Origin: an uncultured Collinsella sp.
GTDB taxonomy: Bacteria; Actinomycetota; Coriobacteriia; Coriobacteriales; Coriobacteriaceae
Length of the DNA: 26,593 bases
NCBI GenBank assembly: GCA_902490095.1
Contig: CABUCQ010000014.1
Span: forward strand, 1 to 26,593
Direction: 5' to 3'
Part shown: positions 1-7,115 of the stretch, in pieces
Layout: the number at the start of each line of letters is the position of its first letter
Numbering within the stretch: position 1 is the stretch's first letter
Program-made: the position numbers and the translations under genes
The notes under the pieces: model-generated
Told to the model about the DNA's origin: nothing
The model's input: only the letters and a program-made list of their open reading frames with translations
Database searches by the model: none

Positions 1-85
1 TCCTAGTGTTCGCTTCTAATAAAAGAAGGCCAAGATTCGGGACGCAGTTCAAAAGTAACCTGACCCCAATGCACCAAGGGGTTGA
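1..85. other. Left edge, no gene seen
   Basis: This is the 3' flank of the flavin oxidoreductase gene. I see no convincing coding frame and no hairpin with a T-run. Only weak short dyads are present (CTTCT/AGAAG around 13-30 and ACCCC/GGGGT around 63-82). Confidence 0.4.
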
Positions 86-2035
86 CTAGAGGGCGCAGGC
101 CACTTTGTAGCCGTCGCCGATGGCGTCGCGGATGTTGCCGCACTTGTTGGCGTCGCCCAAGACGTGGGTGGCAACACCGGCAGCGGCTAGGTCGTCGGCA
201 AGCTTGGTGTTGGGACGATAGCCCATGGCCAGCACCAGCGTATCGGCACCGATGATGGTGTGGATCTCGCCGTCCTTCTCGTAGCTGATGGTGTCCTCAG
301 TAATCTCGGTCACCTTGGCCTCGGTCAGCACGTGGACGCCCTTGGAGAGCATGCGCGTGATGAGCACTGCGCGGCCGGCGCCGCCCTCGTTGGCTGCAAG
401 CGTTTTGGTCATCTCGATGACGGTGACGTCGCGGTTGGCCGGCGACAGGTCGTTGACCAGCGGAGCCAGATAGTCGGCCGTCTCGCAGCCAACGGTGCCG
501 CCGCCCACAATGACGATCTTCTTGCCCGGGAAGGCATTGCCGCCCAGCAGGTCGTCAGCCGTCATGACCTGCTTAAAGCCCTGCATAAAGGCCGGAGCGA
601 TAGGCTCGGCGCCATAGGCCAGGACAACCTCGTACCCGGCGTAGTCGCGCTGAATGTCCTCGGCCGAAAGCTCGGTACCAAAGACACACTTCACGCCAGC
701 CTCGGCAAGACGACGATACTGGTACTTGATCACGCGCGTGAGCTCCTGCTTTGCCGGCGGAACGGCAGCGATGCGCATCTCGCCGCCCGGCTCGTCCTGC
801 TTGTCCACGAGCACCACGTTATGTCCGCGCTTGGCGGCAATGAACGCCGCCTCCATGCCCGCGGGACCGGCGCCCACAACCAGTACGTTCTTGGCCTCGG
901 CGGCAGGCTCGTAGCCGGCCTCGTCGCGCTCCACGTCCGGGTTGACGGTGCAGGAGATGCGCTTGCCGAACATAATGCCGTTCAGGCAGCGCAGGCAGCC
1001 AATGCAGGGACGGATATCATCGGCGTTACCGGCAGCGGCCTTATTGCAGAACTCGGCATCGCACAGATTGGCGCGGCCCATCATGCAGATGTCGGCAGCG
1101 CCGTCCTCGATCAGTTCCTCGGCAATCCATGCCTCGTTAATGCGGCCGACGGTAGCGACGGGAATGTTCACGTGCTTCTTAATCTCACGCGAGCAAGCGG
1201 CGTGCGAGGCCTGCTGCGTGCCAGCGGCGGGAATCGCAGAGCCGCGCTTGATGGTGGTGCCGCCCGACACGTGGATCATGTCGACGCCGGCCTTCTCCAA
1301 GCGACGCGAGACGTAGATCATGTCGTTGAGGGTCAGACCGCCATCGGTGTACTCGTCGCCCGAGATGCGGACGTCGATGATGAAGTCCTTGCCGCAGCGC
1401 TCGCGAATCTCGGCGATAACCTCGAGCAGGAAGCGCATGCGAGCATCGAGCGAGCCGCCGTACTCGTCGGTACGCTTGTTGTAGAGCGGGGTCAAGAAAC
1501 CGCCGAGCATGCCGTGGGCGTGCGCCGCATGGACTTCGACGCCGTCGACGCCAGCCTTCTGCATACGCACGGCAGCGTCGCCAAACTGATGCGTGAGCTC
1601 GTGGATTTCATCGACCGTGATAGGACGCGGCGCCTCGCGGGCATAGGACGGGCCCACAAAGGACGGAGCGATCAGGCGCGGCGTGCCCGGAATGTTAAAG
1701 GCCATGTAGGCGGGGTGGAAGAGCTGCGGCATGATCTTGCAGCCGTACTCGTGGACGGCTGCGGCGAGCTTTTCCCAGCCGGGGATAAACGTGTCGTCGT
1801 AGCAGCACATGTCACCCGGCAGATAGGTATAGGTGGGCTCGACCGTCACGACCTCGGTGATGATGAGGCCCACACCACCCTTGGCGCGGGCGCGGTAGTG
1901 GTCGACCAAGTCGTCGGTCACATAGCCATGATCGGCCAGGTTCGTGGATACCGGCGGCATAAAGACGCGGTTCTTGACCTCGGTCGTACCGACCTTGATC
2001 GGGCTAAAGAGCATCGGGTAGGCGGATGACTCCAT
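86..2035 (-). CDS. NADH:flavin oxidoreductase / 2,4-dienoyl-CoA reductase-like (OYE family)
   Basis: This is a 649-aa iron-sulfur flavoprotein that would reduce an activated C=C bond, moving electrons from NAD(P)H through FAD and a 4Fe-4S cluster to FMN. Seen: an N-terminal TIM barrel (about residues 7-340) with the OYE active-site stretch HAAHAHG at 169-175; cluster cysteines C344, C347, C350 and C362 (CIGCLRC plus C362); an FAD-binding VVGAGPAG at 386-393; and a second Rossmann motif VGGGTVG further on. The length fits the FadH / BaiCD-BaiH / trimethylamine dehydrogenase group. I chose the ATG at 2035 because AGGAAG lies five bases upstream; the frame is open further upstream, but without a ribosome site. 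The gene stands alone. The substrate cannot be read from sequence: enoate, steroid/bile acid and dienoyl-CoA are all possible. Confidence 0.9.
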   Translation of the reverse strand: MESSAYPMLFSPIKVGTTEVKNRVFMPPVSTNLADHGYVTDDLVDHYRARAKGGVGLIITEVVTVEPTYTYLPGDMCCYDDTFIPGWEKLAAAVHEYGCKIMPQLFHPAYMAFNIPGTPRLIAPSFVGPSYAREAPRPITVDEIHELTHQFGDAAVRMQKAGVDGVEVHAAHAHGMLGGFLTPLYNKRTDEYGGSLDARMRFLLEVIAEIRERCGKDFIIDVRISGDEYTDGGLTLNDMIYVSRRLEKAGVDMIHVSGGTTIKRGSAIPAAGTQQASHAACSREIKKHVNIPVATVGRINEAWIAEELIEDGAADICMMGRANLCDAEFCNKAAAGNADDIRPCIGCLRCLNGIMFGKRISCTVNPDVERDEAGYEPAAEAKNVLVVGAGPAGMEAAFIAAKRGHNVVLVDKQDEPGGEMRIAAVPPAKQELTRVIKYQYRRLAEAGVKCVFGTELSAEDIQRDYAGYEVVLAYGAEPIAPAFMQGFKQVMTADDLLGGNAFPGKKIVIVGGGTVGCETADYLAPLVNDLSPANRDVTVIEMTKTLAANEGGAGRAVLITRMLSKGVHVLTEAKVTEITEDTISYEKDGEIHTIIGADTLVLAMGYRPNTKLADDLAAAGVATHVLGDANKCGNIRDAIGDGYKVACAL

Positions 2036-2148
2036 ACAGGCTTCCTTTCGTTTGAGCCGCTCGGCGGCAGTTGCTAACGTACCTATCGTATCAGTATCCG
2101 CCGCATTCGCACTCGCTCGCACTCCCCACCTTCAATCCCGACCCTCAC

Positions 2149-2220
2149 AAAAAAGTTGCGGTGGAATACGGAGTAGATGAGGCTTTTGACAGGCAAAACA
2201 GTCCGTATTTCACCGCAACT
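2149..2220 (-). terminator. Hairpin terminator after kdpC
   Basis: A 19-bp stem (2154-2172 with 2202-2220, one G.U pair) is followed on the minus strand by six T (2149-2154). It lies 64 bp beyond the kdpC stop and should end kdpFABC transcription. The same sequence is the first copy of the 67-bp repeat. Confidence 0.8.
2154..2220. repeat. 67-bp palindromic dispersed repeat, copy 1
   Basis: The arms start AGTTGCGGTGGAATACGG and end with the near-complement; the loop is 29 nt and contains a smaller TTTTG/CAAAA dyad. It differs from copy 2 (10554-10620) at only four positions, all in the loop. Both copies are in the same orientation and preceded by an A-run. Such conservation over 8.4 kb suggests a family of repeats in this genome rather than two unrelated terminators. 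Confidence 0.85.
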
Positions 2221-2283
2221 GATGGGCGGGGTGGAATTAAGGGCTCAGATAGTCAGTCATGCCCTCATCCGCCACTCCCTCAC

Positions 2284-2874
2284 CTACAGCGCGCCGTCCA
2301 GCATAAGGTTCACCTTGAGCACGTTGACCGTGGGCTCACCGAAGACGCCCAGGAATCGGCCCTTGGTGCACTGGGCGATGATCTCGCGCACCTCGCCTTC
2401 GCTCTTGCCCGTGGCCTTCGCCAGGCGCGGGACCTGGTACTCGGCGGCATCGGGAGAGATCTCCGGGTCGAGGCCGGACCCCGAACACGTCACCAGGTCG
2501 ACGGGCACAGCGTCCATATCAGCATCGGGGTTGGCGGCGCGGATCTTCTTCACGCGCGCATCTATCAGCTGCCGATACTCCTCACTCGCCGGGGACAGGT
2601 TGGACGGGGCACCATACGCCATGAGCTCGCCGTCTTCGCCTTCGACAATTGACACGTTCTGGATACGACCCCACATATGGGCTTCGCCATCGAAGTTCTG
2701 GCCGATGAGCTCGGAACCCACAACCTTGCCGTCAACCGTAATGAGCGATCCGTTCGCCTGGTACGGGAACGCAACCTGGGCGATGCCGGTCACGACGAGC
2801 GTATAGCCCAGGCCGCAGACAACGGTAAACAGCGCGAACACGCCCAGTGCGCGCGATGCAACACCTTTGAACAT
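2284..2874 (-). CDS. kdpC: Potassium-transporting ATPase subunit C
   Basis: This 196-aa subunit of the KdpFABC potassium pump helps assemble KdpA with KdpB and supports ATP-driven uptake at low external potassium. Seen: one N-terminal membrane segment (about residues 6-33), then the KdpC extracytoplasmic domain with ANGSLI and VVGSELIGQNF near the N-side, and SGSGLDPEISP, PRLAKATG and the C-terminal VNVLKVNLMLDG typical of the family. Length is close to the E. coli protein (about 190 aa). The ATG at 2874 is preferred over a GTG at 2886 because GGAGG lies six bases before it. It follows kdpB with a 12-nt gap and is the last gene of the operon. Confidence 0.96.
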   Translation of the reverse strand: MFKGVASRALGVFALFTVVCGLGYTLVVTGIAQVAFPYQANGSLITVDGKVVGSELIGQNFDGEAHMWGRIQNVSIVEGEDGELMAYGAPSNLSPASEEYRQLIDARVKKIRAANPDADMDAVPVDLVTCSGSGLDPEISPDAAEYQVPRLAKATGKSEGEVREIIAQCTKGRFLGVFGEPTVNVLKVNLMLDGAL

Positions 2875-2886
2875 ACAAACCTCCAC

Positions 2887-4941
2887 TTACATAATGCCGC
2901 AGAACGCGAGCAGCATGTCGATGAGCTTGATGAATACGAACGGGGCAACGATGCCGCCCAGACCCCACACGAGCAGGTTGTGGGTCAGCAGCTGTCCGGA
3001 CGGGACCTCGCGGTACTTAACGCCCTTCAGCGCGGCCGGGATCAGCGCGACGATAACGAGCGCGTTATAGATGATGGCCGAAAGAACCGCGGACAGCGGG
3101 CTTGCCAGACCAAGGATGTTGAGCGCGCCAAGGCCCGGGTAGATCGGCGAGAACAGGGCCGGGATGATAGCGAAGTACTTCGCCATGTCGTTGGCCACCG
3201 AGAAGGTCGTGAGCGAACCGCGGGTCATGAGCAGCTGCTTGCCGATACGCACGACCTCGATGAGCTTGGTGGGGCTGGAGTCGAGGTCGACCATGTTGCC
3301 GGCCTCCTTGGCAGCCTGGGTGCCCGTGTTCATGGCCACGGCGACGTCGGCCTGGGCCAGAGCGGGCGCGTCGTTGGTGCCGTCACCGGTCATGGCGACC
3401 AGGTGCCCCTCACGCTGGAACTCGCGGATCTTCTCGAGCTTGCCTTCAGGGGTGGCCTCGGCCAGGAAGTCGTCAACGCCGGCCTCGGCGGCGATTGCCG
3501 CGGCGGTGAGCGGGTTGTCGCCCGTCACCATGATGGTCTTGATGCCCATCTTGCGCAGGTCGGCGAACTTCTCCTTAACGCCGGACTTGATGATGTCCTT
3601 GAGGTACACAACGCCCAGCACGCGACAGTTCTTGGTCACGACCAGCGGGGTGCCGCCGGCCTTGGCGATGCGCTCGACGGCCTCGTCGCACTCCTGGGAG
3701 AACACGCCGCCAGCTGCCTCCACATAGGTGCGCACGGAATCGGCAGCGCCCTTGCGGATCTCATTGCCCTCGTAGTTCACACCGGACATGCGCGTTGCCG
3801 CGGTGAAGGGAATGAACTCCATACCCTTATCCTCGAGCGTGCGACCGCGCAGACCGAACTGCTCCTTGGCGAGCACGACGATGGAACGACCCTCGGGGGT
3901 CTCGTCGGCCAGCGAGGAAAGCTGGGCGGCATCGGCCAGCTCCGCGGGATCGACGCCATCGACCGGGATGAACTCGGCGGCTTGGCGGTTACCCAGGGTG
4001 ATGGTGCCGGTCTTGTCGAGCATGAGGATGTCGACGTCGCCGGCGGCCTCGATGGCGCGGCCGGACATGGCCAGCACGTTGGCCTCGTTCAGACGGCTCA
4101 TGCCGGCGATGCCGATGGCGGAAAGAAGGGCGCCGATGGTAGTGGGAGCCAGGCACACGAGCAGTGCCACGAGCGTGGTCACGGCCGTGGGGTTGACCAT
4201 GTCGTTAAGACCGGCCGAGAAGCAGGAGTAACAATACAGGGCCAGCGTGACCAGGATAAAGACGATGGAGAGGGCCACCAGGAAGATCTCCAGAGCGATC
4301 TCGTTAGGGGTCTTCTTGCGCGCGGCACCCTCGACCATCGCGATCATCTTGTCCAGGAAGCTCTGGCCGGGCTCACTGGAGATCTTGACGATGATCCAAT
4401 CGGACAGCACCGTGGTACCGCCGGTAACGGCAGAGCGGTCGCCGCCGGCCTCGCGGACCACGGGGGCGGACTCGCCGGTGATGGCGGACTCGTCAACGGA
4501 AGCAGCGCCCTCGATGACGTCGCCATCGCCGGGAATCTGCTCGCCGGCGCGTACGATCACCAGGTCGCCGCGCGTAAGCTCGGTGCCGGGAACGACGGTG
4601 AAGTGTTCCTTGTCCTTAACGGACTCGATGCGATGGGCCTCGACATCCTTCTTGGCCGCACGCAGGGAATCGGCCTGAGCCTTACCGCGGCCCTCGGCAA
4701 GCGCCTCGGCGAAGTTCGAGAACAGGTCGGTGAGCCACAGGATGACCGCGATGGCGACCACATAGTAGGTGGGCACACCCGCGTCCTGCACACCGAAGAT
4801 GGAAGCGACGGCCAGGACGGAGGTCATGACGGCGGAAAGCCACACCAGGAACATGACCGGGTTTTGAATCTGGACGCGAGGATCCAGTTTGGCAAACGAG
4901 TCGCGGACCGCGCGGCCCATCATGTCTTTTTGCATAGCCAT
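2887..4941 (-). CDS. kdpB: Potassium-transporting P-type ATPase subunit B
   Basis: This 684-aa catalytic P-type ATPase hydrolyses ATP to drive potassium uptake through KdpA. Seen: TGES at 155-158 (actuator domain; the family's regulatory serine is in this motif), the intramembrane CLAPTTIG at 263-270, the phosphorylation motif DKTGT with D309, and the hinge TGDGTNDAPALAQADVAVAM. About seven hydrophobic segments are visible. Length matches E. coli KdpB (682 aa). The start is the ATG at 4941, ten bases after AAGGAGG; an upstream TTG at 4965 overlapping the end of kdpA is less likely. The gap to kdpA is 16 nt and to kdpC 12 nt, so the three are surely cotranscribed. Confidence 0.98.
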   Translation of the reverse strand: MAMQKDMMGRAVRDSFAKLDPRVQIQNPVMFLVWLSAVMTSVLAVASIFGVQDAGVPTYYVVAIAVILWLTDLFSNFAEALAEGRGKAQADSLRAAKKDVEAHRIESVKDKEHFTVVPGTELTRGDLVIVRAGEQIPGDGDVIEGAASVDESAITGESAPVVREAGGDRSAVTGGTTVLSDWIIVKISSEPGQSFLDKMIAMVEGAARKKTPNEIALEIFLVALSIVFILVTLALYCYSCFSAGLNDMVNPTAVTTLVALLVCLAPTTIGALLSAIGIAGMSRLNEANVLAMSGRAIEAAGDVDILMLDKTGTITLGNRQAAEFIPVDGVDPAELADAAQLSSLADETPEGRSIVVLAKEQFGLRGRTLEDKGMEFIPFTAATRMSGVNYEGNEIRKGAADSVRTYVEAAGGVFSQECDEAVERIAKAGGTPLVVTKNCRVLGVVYLKDIIKSGVKEKFADLRKMGIKTIMVTGDNPLTAAAIAAEAGVDDFLAEATPEGKLEKIREFQREGHLVAMTGDGTNDAPALAQADVAVAMNTGTQAAKEAGNMVDLDSSPTKLIEVVRIGKQLLMTRGSLTTFSVANDMAKYFAIIPALFSPIYPGLGALNILGLASPLSAVLSAIIYNALVIVALIPAALKGVKYREVPSGQLLTHNLLVWGLGGIVAPFVFIKLIDMLLAFCGIM

Positions 4942-4957
4942 AAATCTGCGCCCTCCT

Positions 4958-6781
4958 TTACGCAATCATCTGGAAGAACTCGGCAACGGGGCCAAGCGCC
5001 AGAGCCGGGAAGAAACTCAGGGCACCGATCAGCAGAACGATGAACACGAGCAGGAATACGAACATGCCGTTGGTGGTAGACAGGGTACCGGCGCTCTCGG
5101 CGACCTTACCCTTCTTGGCCAGCGAGCCGGCGATAGCCAGCGTACCGATGATGGGCATGAAGCGGGCGAACAGCATCTCGAGGCCGAGCATGACGTTGAT
5201 CCAGGGAATGTTGCAGTTCATGCCGGCGAATGAGGAGCCGTTGTTGCCGCCAGCCGAAGTAAGGGTGTACAGGACCTCGGAGAAGCCATGCGCCCCGCCG
5301 TTGTTGAGTTGGTCGACAAGACCGGGCACCATGCAGGCGATGGCCGAGCACACCAGAATGGCAAACGGAGTGGCGAGACACAGAACCACCGCCCAGCGCA
5401 TCTCGGTCGGCTCGATCTTCTTGCCCAGGAACTCGGGCGTGCGGCCAACCATAAGGCCGGCGATAAACACCGTGAGGATGGCGAAGCCGATCATGCCGTA
5501 CAGGCCGCAGCCCACGCCGCCGAACACCACCTCGCCCAGTGCTATCTGGAGCATCTGGACAAACCCGCCGAGCGGGGTGTAGGAGTCGTGCATGGAGTTG
5601 ACCGAGCCGTTGGAAGCAGCCGTCGTGAAAGCGGACCAGGTGGAAGAGGAGGCGATGCCAAAGCGGCTCTCCTTGCCCTCCATGTTGCCGCCCGCCTGGC
5701 CATCGGTCATCTCGATGTTGACCGCGCCGCCATCTGCCAGCTGCGGCGTACCCATATGCTCGTTAACGGCGATGATGCCGGTAAAGACCACGAGCAGGAT
5801 AAGCATCGCCGCGAAGATGGCCTTGCCCTGCCTGGCATTCTTGACACCGATGCCGAAGGTGAAGCAGCAGGCGACCGGAATCAGCAGCAGGCTGGTCATC
5901 TCGATGATGTTGGTGAAGGCACTGGGGTTCTCATACGGATGGGCGGAGTTCACGCCGAAGAAGCCGCCGCCGTTGGTGCCGGACTGCTTGATGGCGACCT
6001 GAGGAGCCGCGGGACCCTGGGGCAGGAACTGCTCGGTGACCACGCGCGCGCCCTCGACAACCTTGCCGTCGACCTTGACCGTGTCGCCCTCGATCTGGGC
6101 GCCGTCGATGACGCTCCAGCCGCCGTCTGCATTAGGCTGGACAGCGACGGGCTCTACGAGCTCAGCCTTCTGAGCCGGCTGGAAGTTGGAGATGACGCCA
6201 CCAGCAGCCAGGCAGATGCCGAACACGAGGTTCAGCGGGATGAGCACATACAGGACGGTGCGGGTGAGGTCGACCCAGAAGGAACCCAGACCCTGATCCT
6301 TGACCTGACGGAAGCCGCGGATCAGCGCGAACATGACCGCGATACCGGTGCCAGCGGAAACGAAGTTCTGCACAGTGAGACCCATGAACTGCACAAGGTA
6401 GGACAGGGTGGTCTCACCGGAGTAGGACTGCCAGTTGGTGTTGGTTATGAAGGAAGCAGCCGTATTGAACGACAGGTCCCATGACACACCCGGCAGGTGC
6501 TGGGGATTGCCTGGCAAGAAGGACTGAAGCGCCTGGAGTGCCACAAGAGTCACGAGGCCGATCCCCGAAAAGACCAGCACGCTCGCCAGATAGCGCCTAC
6601 ACCCCATCTGTTCTGTCGCGTCGATGCGAAGCAGACGATAGACGCCACGCTCCACAGGAGCAATCACAGGCGACAGGAACGTATGCTCACCATCCATGAT
6701 ATGGGCCATGAACCGACCGAGCGGAACGGCCAGGACGACGAGTACGGCAAAGTACAAGATGTACTGAATCGCAGCGTCCAT
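4958..6781 (-). CDS. kdpA: Potassium-transporting ATPase subunit A
   Basis: This 607-aa channel-like subunit selects and conducts potassium. The four selectivity-filter regions are visible: TNTNWQSY (113-120), GTNGGGFFGVNSAHP (268-282), AASNGSVNSMHDS (388-400) and SAGGNNGSSFAG (509-520). It is about 50 residues longer than E. coli KdpA (557 aa). Most of the excess, roughly 40 residues, lies between the end of a membrane segment near 195 and the second filter, a hydrophilic stretch at about 206-250. The ATG at 6781 starts three bases after the kdpF stop; GAGGAG lies 13 bases upstream inside kdpF, so translation is probably coupled. Confidence 0.98.
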   Translation of the reverse strand: MDAAIQYILYFAVLVVLAVPLGRFMAHIMDGEHTFLSPVIAPVERGVYRLLRIDATEQMGCRRYLASVLVFSGIGLVTLVALQALQSFLPGNPQHLPGVSWDLSFNTAASFITNTNWQSYSGETTLSYLVQFMGLTVQNFVSAGTGIAVMFALIRGFRQVKDQGLGSFWVDLTRTVLYVLIPLNLVFGICLAAGGVISNFQPAQKAELVEPVAVQPNADGGWSVIDGAQIEGDTVKVDGKVVEGARVVTEQFLPQGPAAPQVAIKQSGTNGGGFFGVNSAHPYENPSAFTNIIEMTSLLLIPVACCFTFGIGVKNARQGKAIFAAMLILLVVFTGIIAVNEHMGTPQLADGGAVNIEMTDGQAGGNMEGKESRFGIASSSTWSAFTTAASNGSVNSMHDSYTPLGGFVQMLQIALGEVVFGGVGCGLYGMIGFAILTVFIAGLMVGRTPEFLGKKIEPTEMRWAVVLCLATPFAILVCSAIACMVPGLVDQLNNGGAHGFSEVLYTLTSAGGNNGSSFAGMNCNIPWINVMLGLEMLFARFMPIIGTLAIAGSLAKKGKVAESAGTLSTTNGMFVFLLVFIVLLIGALSFFPALALGPVAEFFQMIA

Positions 6782-6784
6782 AGT

Positions 6785-6871
6785 TTACGAATCACTCCTC
6801 ATCAGAATGTAGATGTAATAGATAAAGAGTCCAATGCAGACGACTCCGATGATGGGAATGAGGATGTCCAT
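6785..6871 (-). CDS. kdpF: Potassium-transporting ATPase small subunit F
   Basis: This 28-codon gene is easily missed. It encodes one hydrophobic helix (IPIIGVVCIGLFIYYIYIL) with a short charged tail, MRSDS, typical of KdpF (29 aa in E. coli), a lipid-like stabiliser of the pump. The start at 6871 has AAAGGGG about six bases upstream. The stop is followed by three bases and then the kdpA ATG. Position as the first gene of kdpFABC and the single-helix composition make the call strong despite the size. Confidence 0.92.
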   Translation of the reverse strand: MDILIPIIGVVCIGLFIYYIYILMRSDS

Positions 6872-6892
6872 TTACCGCCCCTTTCACGCGCG

Positions 6893-6908
6893 GTCCGATG
6901 TCTCGGAC
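6893..6908 (-). other. Hairpin in the kdpF leader
   Basis: GTCCGA and TCGGAC form a 6-bp stem with a 4-nt loop, 22 bases before the kdpF start and just ahead of its ribosome site. It could affect translation initiation. It does not resemble the c-di-AMP (ydaO) riboswitch. Confidence 0.4.
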
Positions 6909-6951
6909 GCCTGCTCTCGCAAGCGCCTGGGGACAGTAAACGCTTCTAGGG

Positions 6952-6957
6952 ATTAAA
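6952..6957 (-). promoter_or_regulatory. Candidate -10 of kdpFABC
   Basis: TTTAAT on the minus strand matches five of six bases of TATAAT. No good -35 lies 16-18 bases upstream, as expected for an activator-dependent promoter. The tandem AAGATGC repeat starts 29 bases further upstream. Confidence 0.4.
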
Positions 6958-6986
6958 GAGGCGTGAGGGCCGGGGCTCACGTCCTT

Positions 6987-7004
6987 AAGATGCCGTAAAG
7001 ATGC
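6987..7004. promoter_or_regulatory. Candidate KdpE tandem binding site
   Basis: Two AAGATGC heptamers (6987-6993 and 6998-7004) are directly repeated with an 11-bp period, the spacing used by OmpR/PhoB-type response regulators. The repeat sits about 30 bp from the candidate -10 boxes on each side, so one KdpE dimer site could activate both divergent transcripts. Confidence 0.45.
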
Positions 7005-7037
7005 AGGTAGAAAGCACTATTGCGGCTGCAGTGCGCC

Positions 7038-7043
7038 TATACT
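7038..7043 (+). promoter_or_regulatory. Candidate -10 of kdpDE
   Basis: TATACT matches five of six consensus bases and lies 72 bases before the kdpD start. It lacks a good -35. The tandem repeat ends 33 bases upstream. Confidence 0.4.
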
Positions 7044-7115
7044 CGACCTCGCGAGCATACAGTGGTGTCTTCACCGCGTATGCACGCATGGACAACGCTT
7101 CAGAAAGGCTACGCT

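Noticed and set aside
260..2029. Long plus-strand open frame opposite the flavin oxidoreductase
   Set aside because: It is a GC-driven antisense shadow: low-complexity G/A/D/H/V composition, no family resemblance and no ribosome site, while the opposite strand encodes a complete recognisable enzyme.
2677..5043. 788-codon plus-strand open frame across kdpC, kdpB and kdpA
   Set aside because: It crosses three certain genes on the other strand and has the histidine-, glycine- and aspartate-rich composition of mirrored GC-rich codons.
5288..6484. Plus-strand open frame opposite kdpA
   Set aside because: Same antisense pattern; kdpA is certain from its four selectivity-filter motifs.
6962..6981. 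Imperfect dyad CGTGAG/CTCACG in the kdp divergent spacer
   Set aside because: Only six outer base pairs with mismatches inside. It lies between the promoter elements but has no second copy, so I did not call it an operator.
6872..7115. Possible c-di-AMP (ydaO-type) riboswitch upstream of kdpF
   Set aside because: Such switches often control potassium genes, but the leader is short and I see only one small hairpin and none of the conserved ydaO segments.
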